Shown here: positions 5,522 to 10,173 of the stretch, piece after piece | How positions within the stretch are numbered: position 1 is the first letter of the stretch | How the letters are laid out: each line of letters starts with the position of its first letter | Assembly: GCA_905215195.1 (NCBI GenBank) | Contig: CAJMPF010000040.1 | Span: 1-10,173, forward strand | Length of the DNA stretch: 10,173 nt | From: an uncultured bacterium | GTDB lineage: Bacteria > Actinomycetota > Coriobacteriia > Coriobacteriales > Coriobacteriaceae | Direction of reading: 5' to 3' | Translations under genes and position numbers: made by a program | The notes under the pieces: generated by a model | Told to the model about the DNA's origin: nothing | Seen by the model: the letters and a program-made list of their open reading frames with translations, nothing else | Database searches by the model: none

Positions 5522-6898
5522 GTGGAAACCAAGCAATACCCCGATATGGAGTGCGACGTCGTCATTGCCGGCTGCGGCGTGGCGGGTCTGTACGCGGCCC
5601 TCAATCTGCCGACGAGCACGCGCGTGATCATGCTCTCCAAGGGCGCGGTCGATGAGTGCGATTCGATGCTCGCGCAGGGCGGCATCTGCGTGCTGCCCGA
5701 GGGCTCGGACTACGATGCCTTTTTTGAGGACACCATGCACGCCGGTCACTACGAGAACCGCCGCGAGAGCGTCGACATCATGATCCGCTCGAGCCGTTCG
5801 GTCATCAACGACCTGCTAGCGATGGGCGTGGATTTTGAGCGCAAGGCCGATGGCAGCCTCGACTTTACCCGCGAGGGCGCGCACAGCCGTCCGCGCATTG
5901 CCTTCCATGCCGATATCACCGGCAAGGAGATTACGACCAAGCTGCTTCAGGCTGTCCGCAAGCTGGACAACGTGCAGATTTTTGAGCACGTGGCCATGAC
6001 CGACATCCTAACGGGCGAGCGTGACGGCGCCACGGTGTGCATCGGCGTCGTCGCCGTTTCCGTGGACGAGAACAGCTCGGTTCGTCCTGCCGACGAGCTG
6101 GCAAATGCCGCCGAGGGCGTGCATGCCGGCGAGCCGTTTAAGATCCATGCCCGCCACACGCTGTGGGCGACGGGCGGCATCGGCGGCGTATACGACCATT
6201 CGACCAACTACCCGCAGCTCACGGGCGATGCCTGCTACATTGCTCAGGAGCATGGCATTAAGATGGAGCACCTGGACTACGTGCAGATCCACCCCACGGG
6301 ACTGTTCTCACCGCAGCCGGGCCGCACCTTCCTGATCAGCGAGAGCTGCCGCGGCGAGGGCGCGATTCTGCTCAACGCCGCCGGCGAGCGCTTTACCGAC
6401 GAGCTTCAGCCGCGCGATGTGGTCGCCGCCGCCATTCGCGAGCAGATGAAGCAGGACGGTACCGAGCACGAGTGGCTGAGCTTCGCCCCCGTCGAACGCG
6501 ATGTGGTGACCGGGCATTTTGCCAACATTCGCGCGCGCTGCCTTGAGGACGGTCGCGACATCCTGGACGAGCCCATCCCCGTCACGCCCACGCAGCACTA
6601 CTTTATGGGCGGCGTGTGGGTCGACAAGGACGGCCGCACCTCGATGCCCGAGCTCTACGCCGCCGGCGAGACGGCCTGCAACGGCGTTCACGGCAAGAAT
6701 CGCCTGGCTTCAAACAGCCTGCTCGAGGCGCTGGTCTGGGGTCGTCGCGCCGCGTGGTATATGCGTACCGGCGAGTCACTGGCCGTGGAGCAGGCAGGCG
6801 ATCCCGCGCTCGATGGCCGTCATCGTGCCCTGAGCGCCGACACCCTGGCAATCGATGATTTGGCCCGTGCCGCCGGCACGCAGGCCGTGGAGGAGTAG
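5522..6898 (+). CDS. nadB: L-aspartate oxidase
   Basis: A 458-residue cytosolic flavoprotein that oxidises L-aspartate to iminoaspartate, the substrate of NadA. The FAD-binding Rossmann motif AGCGVAG is at 16-22. The family segments SMLAQGGI, REGAHSRPRI, IHPTGLF, GEGAILLNAAGERF, HYFMGGVWVD and the FAD-contacting GKNRLASNSLLEALVWG are all intact. It is shorter than the E. coli enzyme (about 540 residues) because it stops soon after that last motif, lacking most of the C-terminal helical domain; shorter NadB forms are known in anaerobes. I chose GTG 5522, with GGGAGAGG ending six bases upstream. The frame remains open to ATG 5495 and ATG 5471, but those codons lie in or before the REP-like palindrome and lack a ribosome site. 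nadC starts three bases after the stop. Confidence 0.95.
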   Translation: METKQYPDMECDVVIAGCGVAGLYAALNLPTSTRVIMLSKGAVDECDSMLAQGGICVLPEGSDYDAFFEDTMHAGHYENRRESVDIMIRSSRSVINDLLAMGVDFERKADGSLDFTREGAHSRPRIAFHADITGKEITTKLLQAVRKLDNVQIFEHVAMTDILTGERDGATVCIGVVAVSVDENSSVRPADELANAAEGVHAGEPFKIHARHTLWATGGIGGVYDHSTNYPQLTGDACYIAQEHGIKMEHLDYVQIHPTGLFSPQPGRTFLISESCRGEGAILLNAAGERFTDELQPRDVVAAAIREQMKQDGTEHEWLSFAPVERDVVTGHFANIRARCLEDGRDILDEPIPVTPTQHYFMGGVWVDKDGRTSMPELYAAGETACNGVHGKNRLASNSLLEALVWGRRAAWYMRTGESLAVEQAGDPALDGRHRALSADTLAIDDLARAAGTQAVEE

Positions 6899-6901
6899 AC
6901 C

Positions 6902-7830
6902 ATGAATCCCATTACCATGAAGCTCGTCGTCGATGATCTGATTTTGCAGGCCCTGCGCGAGGACATCACGTTTGAGGACGTGAGCACGGCGAGCGTGTGC
7001 CCCACGGCGCGTCCCGCCACGGTGGAGCTTATCGCCAAAGCCGATGGCATCATCGCCGGCCTGGATGTGTTCGCTCGCACCTTTGAGCTGCTGGATTCGC
7101 AGAGCTCGGTGCTGCTCGACGTTGCCGATGGCGACGAGGTGCATGCCGGCGACCATGTGGGTCAGGTGCGCGGCGATGCGCGCGTGCTGCTTTCGGGTGA
7201 GCGCGTGGCGCTCAACTACCTGCAGCGCATGAGCGGTATCGCTACCTATACGCACCAGATGGCTGCGGCGCTCGAGGGCACCAAGACCGTGCTCGTCGAC
7301 ACGCGCAAGACCACGCCGGGCATGCGCGTGTTTGAGAAGGCGGCGGTCGAGATCGGCGGCGGCATCCGCTCGATGCAGGACGTCGAGACGGTGCTCGCGC
7401 TCGGCGTTTCGCGCGTCATCATCGGCTCGGCGGCGACCACCGCTACAACCTGTCGACGGCCGTCATGCTCAAGGACAACCACATCGATGCCGCCGGTGGC
7501 GTGGCGCGCGCGATCGAGATGGCGCGCGCCCATGCGTCGTTTACCACGACGGTCGAGATCGAGTGCGAGAACCTGGACATGGTGCGCGAGGCCGTGGAGG
7601 CCGGTGCCGATATCATCATGTTCGACAACATGACCCATGACGACATGGCCGCCGCCATAGAGCTTATCGCCGGTCGTGCCAAGACCGAGTGCTCGGGCAA
7701 CGTGGACGCTGGCAATATCCGCGCGCTCGCCGACCTGGGCGTTGACTTTATTAGCTCGGGGGCGCTGACGCACTCTGCGCCGATTCTCGACCTCTCGCTC
7801 AAGCACCTGCGTCTGCTGGACGGTAAATAA
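6902..7830 (+). pseudogene. nadC: Nicotinate-nucleotide pyrophosphorylase, split by a frameshifting insertion
   Basis: NadC converts quinolinate and PRPP to nicotinate mononucleotide, CO2 and pyrophosphate. The first 154 codons are normal: ALREDITFEDVS (17-28), LLSGERVALNYLQRMSGIAT (96-115), DTRKTTPGMR (133-142) and EKAAVEIGGG (145-154). The family then continues GGG-x-[N/D]-HR. Here, about 68 bases of foreign-looking sequence follow GGG; the second half (DHRYNLSTAVMLKDNHI, then EIECENLDMV, IIMFDNM, SGNVD and SSGALTHS) resumes in another frame and ends at TAA 7830. Reading from ATG 6902 gives a 243-residue product that goes out of frame after residue 178 and stops at 7633. Removing 68 bases would restore a 286-residue protein, the usual NadC length. 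A GGAG lies six bases before the ATG. The overlap TAATG with niaR shows the original design of the operon. Confidence 0.9.
7364..7431 (+). other. HisA-like insert inside nadC
   Basis: Continuing in the nadC frame after GGG, this stretch encodes IRSMQDVETV, then LALGVSRVIIGSAA. With the preceding GGG, this is the phosphate-binding beta-alpha segment of HisA (ProFAR isomerase), whose family pattern is GGGIRs...dve..l..Gv.RViiGtaA. Both ends lie in GGC repeats: GGCGGCGGC at 7355-7363 and GGCGGCG at 7429-7435. The exact edges are therefore ambiguous; net lengths of 68, 71 or 74 all leave a +2 frame change, and 68 matches NadC family spacing. It is not a copy of NadC's own C-terminal phosphate-binding segment (7698-7770), which differs at most bases. 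The HisA assignment is by eye. Confidence 0.75.
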
Positions 7831-8375
7831 TGGACGCCCGCGAGCGTCGCCGTGCCATCATGGGCGTGCTCGAGCGAGCCAAAGACCCCGTCTCTGGTAG
7901 TGCACTTGCTCGCGAGGTGGGTGTGAGCCGCCAGATTGTCGTGCAAGACATCGCCCTGCTGCGTGCCGATGGACACGATATCGTGGCGACCAATCGCGGC
8001 TACGTGCTGCAGGAGGCCCCCAGCAGCCCCGCCGTGCCCACGCGTCTTGTTAAGGTGCGCCACAGCGTGGAGCAGGCGGGCGACGAGCTTACGAGTATCG
8101 TCGACGCGGGTGGCGCCGTGCTCAACGTGATCGTCAACCATCGTGTGTACGGCAAGATCACGGCCGACCTGGACATCCGCAACCGCCGCGATGTCGAGCG
8201 CTATCTGCGCGATATCGAGAGCGGCAAGAGCTTTCCGCTGCTAACGGTGACGAGCGGCTATCACTTCCATCGCATTGCGGCGGAGGACGAACAGACCCTC
8301 GACGAGATCGAGGCCATGCTCAAGGAGAAGGGCTACCTTGCCGATTTAATGCCCTACGAGGATGATCTCTCGTAG
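7830..8375 (+). CDS. niaR: Niacin-responsive repressor of NAD synthesis
   Basis: A 181-residue cytosolic repressor. An N-terminal HTH_11 winged helix (about 5-60; SGSALAREVGVSRQIVVQDI is the recognition region) is followed by the 3H domain (72-170), named for conserved histidines. H78, E86, H145 and H147 align with the metal ligands I recall from Thermotoga maritima NiaR (H79, E87, H144, H146), and NHRVYG holds H104. In Firmicutes and Thermotogae, NiaR (YrxA) uses niacin as co-repressor to shut off nadABC and niacin transport genes. Its place at the end of this operon, plus the palindrome over the nadA promoter, predicts autoregulation. ATG 7830 shares one base with the nadC stop (TAATG) and has only a weak ribosome site, so it probably depends on ribosomes finishing nadC, which the nadC frameshift prevents. 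Confidence 0.92.
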   Translation: MDARERRRAIMGVLERAKDPVSGSALAREVGVSRQIVVQDIALLRADGHDIVATNRGYVLQEAPSSPAVPTRLVKVRHSVEQAGDELTSIVDAGGAVLNVIVNHRVYGKITADLDIRNRRDVERYLRDIESGKSFPLLTVTSGYHFHRIAAEDEQTLDEIEAMLKEKGYLADLMPYEDDLS

Positions 8376-8392
8376 CCGACGCTGCATCTATA

Positions 8393-8459
8393 AGTTGCGG
8401 TGAAATAGTTCCTAAAATCGGCATCTAAGCCATAAAACAGGAACTATTCCACCGCAACT
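8393..8459. repeat. Long REP-like inverted repeat downstream of niaR
   Basis: Two 21-base arms (8393-8413 and 8439-8459) pair with a single mismatch, A8403 against C8449. In minus-strand RNA that pair becomes an allowed G-U wobble, so all 21 pair. The outer part of the arms reads AGTTGCGGTG and the inner part ATAGTTCCT. The 25-base loop holds a small GGC/GCC stem. There is no U-tract on either side, so it is not a simple terminator. It looks like a dispersed intergenic palindrome (REP or MITE-like) between niaR and the ferredoxin terminator. Confidence 0.7.
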
Positions 8460-8497
8460 GCCAAGGGTCCCGCTCCAAATTAGCTGCCCACATATGC

Positions 8498-8537
8498 AAA
8501 AGGAGGCCTCCGCGGCGATGCGGAAGCCTCCTTTTTT
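8498..8537. terminator. Bidirectional terminator between niaR and ferredoxin genes
   Basis: A 16-base-arm hairpin (8498-8513 and 8520-8535) has one A-C mismatch and a six-base loop: AAAAGGAGGC pairs with GCCTCCTTTT and TCCGC with GCGGA. On the plus strand it ends in TTTTTT (8532-8537), terminating the nad operon. On the minus strand it ends in TTTT, terminating the ferredoxin gene. The stem is strong enough for both. Confidence 0.9.
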
Positions 8538-8576
8538 GTGCACGGTGTACTTGTGAGTGTGCAAGTGGGGGAGTTG

Positions 8577-8762
8577 TTACTCCTCGACGATCTCGGTGAT
8601 CGCGCCGGCGGGGCAAGCGTCCTGGCAAGCGCCACAGGCGACGCAGGAGTCCTCGTCAGCGACGGTAGCGACGTCCTGGAGCTCCAGAACGCCAGCGGGG
8701 CAGGAGTCGACGCAAACGCCACAAGCGATGCACTCGTCGGCATCAATTACGGGATGAGCCAT
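8577..8762 (-). CDS. Small 2[4Fe-4S] ferredoxin
   Basis: A 61-residue cytosolic electron carrier of the clostridial type. There are two CxxCxxCxxxCP motifs: C11, C14, C17, C21-P22 and C40, C43, C46, C50-P51. In this fold the first three cysteines of one motif and the last of the other hold each cluster. The protein is acidic and has the internal two-fold symmetry expected of this fold. The start is ATG 8762, with GAGAGG eight bases upstream; an open frame extends 22 codons further but passes over the promoter. It is a single-gene unit with its own promoter (8824-8851) and the shared terminator at 8498-8537. In anaerobes such proteins serve pyruvate:ferredoxin oxidoreductase and hydrogenases, but no partner gene is in the window. 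Confidence 0.95.
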   Translation of the reverse strand: MAHPVIDADECIACGVCVDSCPAGVLELQDVATVADEDSCVACGACQDACPAGAITEIVEE

Positions 8763-8823
8763 GGTAGTTTCCTCTCTGTTGACCGACGCTACAGGCGATG
8801 CGCGCCGGTTTGATTCGGGCAAA

Positions 8824-8851
8824 AACATACCACGGGAGCGACCGTTTGCAA
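8824..8851 (-). promoter_or_regulatory. Ferredoxin promoter
   Basis: On the minus strand, TTGCAA (8846-8851) lies 16 bases from TATGTT (8824-8829), which is preceded by TGG, giving an extended -10. Each hexamer matches four of six consensus bases. The leader to ATG 8762 would be about 55 bases. Confidence 0.55.
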
Positions 8852-8972
8852 TACCCTCTGGCCGGCATCTTCATACCGTTCGCCGAGTATGCCAAGGTTT
8901 ACTAAAAAACGCGCAGGTGGGGCCGTTGAGCTGCATAAATGTTAGCTAAAGGTGACTTGAAATATAGGGCGA

Positions 8973-9158
8973 TTGAGCGTGCTTGCGGAAACCGCATCCC
9001 ATTATTTTGTCGAAAAACGGGTTGCAGTTTCCGGTTAGGCCCGCTAGCGGAAAATGCGAGCCGGTATCAGCTCTCAAAACGGGATACGGTTTCCGGTTGA
9101 GCCTTCAGACGGAAACTGCGACCCGGAATCCACGCTCAAACCGGGATGAGCTTTCCGC
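8973..9158. repeat. Three-unit palindromic array with exact 62-bp period
   Basis: Three 50-bp imperfect palindromes begin at 8985, 9047 and 9109, each preceded by a 12-base linker (starting TTGAGC, TTAGGC, TTGAGC), so the period is exactly 62. Each unit has an outer stem CGGAAA/TTTCCG and, clearest in units 1 and 3, an inner pair such as CCCGG/CCGGG around an unpaired centre. The array thus holds six half-sites in alternating orientation with the rough consensus SCGGAAAC-yGC-n-n-CCCG. Sequence between units has diverged but length has not. It encodes nothing I can recognise and lies between the ferredoxin promoter and dnaK. Confidence 0.75.
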
Positions 9159-9420
9159 AAGACGGCCCCCAGGCACCCCCGGACGCAAACCTCAGCCATC
9201 TCTACATAGATCTCGATAGATTTGCCGAGAACTCAAACAGTGCGTCTACCTGCGCATTTAAGAACCTAAACTCTCAGCAATAAGAAATCTTATATGAATT
9301 GACTTAGATTTTGTATATTCCGGCCCATAAGGGGATACACTACATCCTGAAAGACAAGCCGAAACACCGCGCGACAGATCGTCGAGGCGGCGCGAACGCA
9401 AAAGAGAGAGGGAATTTCTA
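9159..9420 (+). promoter_or_regulatory. dnaK upstream region
   Basis: About 260 bases with no gene. An AT-rich part (9280-9320) has a palindrome, ATAAGA-AA-TCTTAT (9280-9293), then TTGACT (9299-9304) and TATATT (9314-9319), which are too close (9 bases) to be one promoter. A weaker option is TTGTAT (9311-9316) with TACACT (9336-9341). No HrcA CIRCE element (TTAGCACTC-N9-GAGTGCTAA) and no full HspR HAIR element (CTTGAGT-N7-ACTCAAG) is present; ACTCAAA at 9231 is a lone half-site. Two ATAGAT copies ten bases apart lie at 9206-9221. No assignment is firm. Confidence 0.4.
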
Positions 9421-10173
9421 ATGAGTAAGATTCTTGGTATCGACCTTGGTACTACTAACTCCGCTATGGCCGTCCTCGAGGGCGGTTCTCCGACCATTAT
9501 CGTGAACGCCGAGGGCGACCGCACCACCCCGTCCGTCGTGGGCTTCCGTGCCGACGGCGACCGCGTCGTGGGTAAGGCCGCTAAGAACCAGGCTGTCACC
9601 AACCCCAAGAACACCGTGTTCTCCATCAAGCGCTTCATGGGCCGCAAGTACTCCGAGTGCACCTCCGAGATCAAGACCGTGCCGTATGAGGTCAAGGAGG
9701 GCCAGGGTGGCCGTGCCGTCGTCGACATCGAGGGCAAGGATTACACCGCCGAGCAGGTGAGCGCCATGACGCTCGCGAAGATGAAGGCCGACGCCGAGAA
9801 GTATCTGGGCGAGACCGTCACCGACGCCGTCATCACCGTCCCGGCCTACTTCAACGACGCCCAGCGTCAGGCCACCAAGGACGCCGGCAAGATCGCCGGC
9901 CTCAACGTCAAGCGTATCGTCAACGAGCCGACCGCTGCTGCTCTTGCCTATGGCCTGGACAAGCAGGGCACCGACCAGCGCATCCTGGTCTTCGACCTGG
10001 GCGGCGGCACCTTCGACGTCTCCATCCTCGACCTCGCCGACGGCGTGTTTGAGGTTCTGTCCACCTCGGGCGATAACCACCTGGGCGGCGACGACTGGGA
10101 TCAGCGCGTCATCGACTGGATGGCCGATAAGTTCCAGCAGGAGAACGGTGTCGACCTGCGTCAGGACCCCATG
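9421..10173 (+). CDS. dnaK: Chaperone DnaK (Hsp70), 5' part only
   Basis: The first 251 residues of the Hsp70 ATPase domain; the gene continues past the window. Visible motifs: phosphate-1 loop GIDLGTTNS (6-14), connect region IVNEPTAAALAYG (166-178), phosphate-2 loop VFDLGGGTFDVSIL (190-203). The stretch from FSIKRFMGR to YTAEQV is short, as in Gram-positive and actinobacterial DnaK, which lack the roughly 24-residue insert of Gram-negative forms. DnaK binds and releases unfolded proteins in an ATP cycle driven by DnaJ and GrpE; their genes usually follow and would be beyond the edge. ATG 9421 is preceded by GAGAGAGGG ending eight bases upstream. Codon choice (AAC, AAG, ACC, GTC, CGT) is more biased than in the neighbours, fitting high expression. 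Confidence 0.98.
   Translation, partial: MSKILGIDLGTTNSAMAVLEGGSPTIIVNAEGDRTTPSVVGFRADGDRVVGKAAKNQAVTNPKNTVFSIKRFMGRKYSECTSEIKTVPYEVKEGQGGRAVVDIEGKDYTAEQVSAMTLAKMKADAEKYLGETVTDAVITVPAYFNDAQRQATKDAGKIAGLNVKRIVNEPTAAALAYGLDKQGTDQRILVFDLGGGTFDVSILDLADGVFEVLSTSGDNHLGGDDWDQRVIDWMADKFQQENGVDLRQDPM

Noticed and set aside
4855..5685. 276-codon minus-strand frame opposite nadA
   Set aside because: It is an antisense shadow with low-complexity His/Asp/Val composition, and it spans the nadA-nadB junction.
7355..7435. Internal duplication of NadC's own phosphate-binding segment
   Set aside because: The nadC segment at 7698-7770 (SGNVD, then LGVDFISSGALTHS) differs from the insert at most bases and residues, while the HisA pattern fits throughout.
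6902..7830. Programmed frameshift in nadC
   Set aside because: There is no slippery site, and reading through would still leave a HisA-like insert in the active-site loop. Insertion explains both the extra sequence and the frame change.
7443..8141. 232-codon minus-strand frame opposite nadC and niaR
   Set aside because: It runs across two recognisable plus-strand genes and resembles no protein family.
8973..9158. CRISPR array
   Set aside because: The units are diverged palindromes with 12-base linkers, not identical short repeats with unique 30-40 base spacers, and no cas gene is near.
9418..10080. 220-codon minus-strand frame opposite dnaK
   Set aside because: It is an antisense shadow of strongly biased dnaK codons; the dnaK protein itself is unmistakable.

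Overview
The window is GC-rich (roughly 60% by eye) with short intergenic gaps, G-rich Shine-Dalgarno sites and strong codon bias in dnaK. Gene content and protein style suggest a Coriobacteriia gut actinobacterium, most likely Collinsella or a close relative. This is inferred from protein character only; no search was run.

Layout. Positions 1-1371 (minus strand) hold trxA, a terminator, a small helical protein and a NikR-type nickel regulator with a His/Cys-rich N-terminal tail. At 1508-2083 (plus strand) is a small protein that resembles a family 4 uracil-DNA glycosylase without its catalytic motifs. Positions 2149-4148 (minus strand) hold an AgrA/AgrC-like two-component pair: a LytTR response regulator followed by a seven-helix GHKL histidine kinase. 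Positions 4356-8375 (plus strand) hold a de novo NAD operon, nadA-nadB-nadC-niaR. It sits behind a 19-bp-arm palindrome that overlaps its promoter and is probably the operator of the niacin-sensing repressor NiaR, encoded last in the same operon. A two-way terminator (8498-8537) separates it from a small 2[4Fe-4S] ferredoxin gene on the minus strand. After an intergenic stretch of about 660 bp, the 5' part of dnaK begins at 9421 and runs off the window.

Main anomaly. nadC is broken. Between the conserved GGG and HR residues of its active-site region lies about 68 bp that reads, in frame on the upstream side, as a piece of a HisA-type TIM-barrel phosphate-binding segment. Both junctions fall in GGC-GGC runs. 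The net insertion is not a multiple of three, so the second half of nadC is out of frame. If real, the strain makes quinolinate (NadB, NadA) but cannot convert it to nicotinate mononucleotide, and the TAATG coupling of nadC to niaR is lost.

Intergenic DNA is rich in palindromes: REP-like hairpins at 4-38, 5477-5497 and 8393-8459, and a three-unit array with an exact 62-bp period at 8973-9158. None encodes a protein. I found no CRISPR array, tRNA, rRNA or complete insertion sequence.
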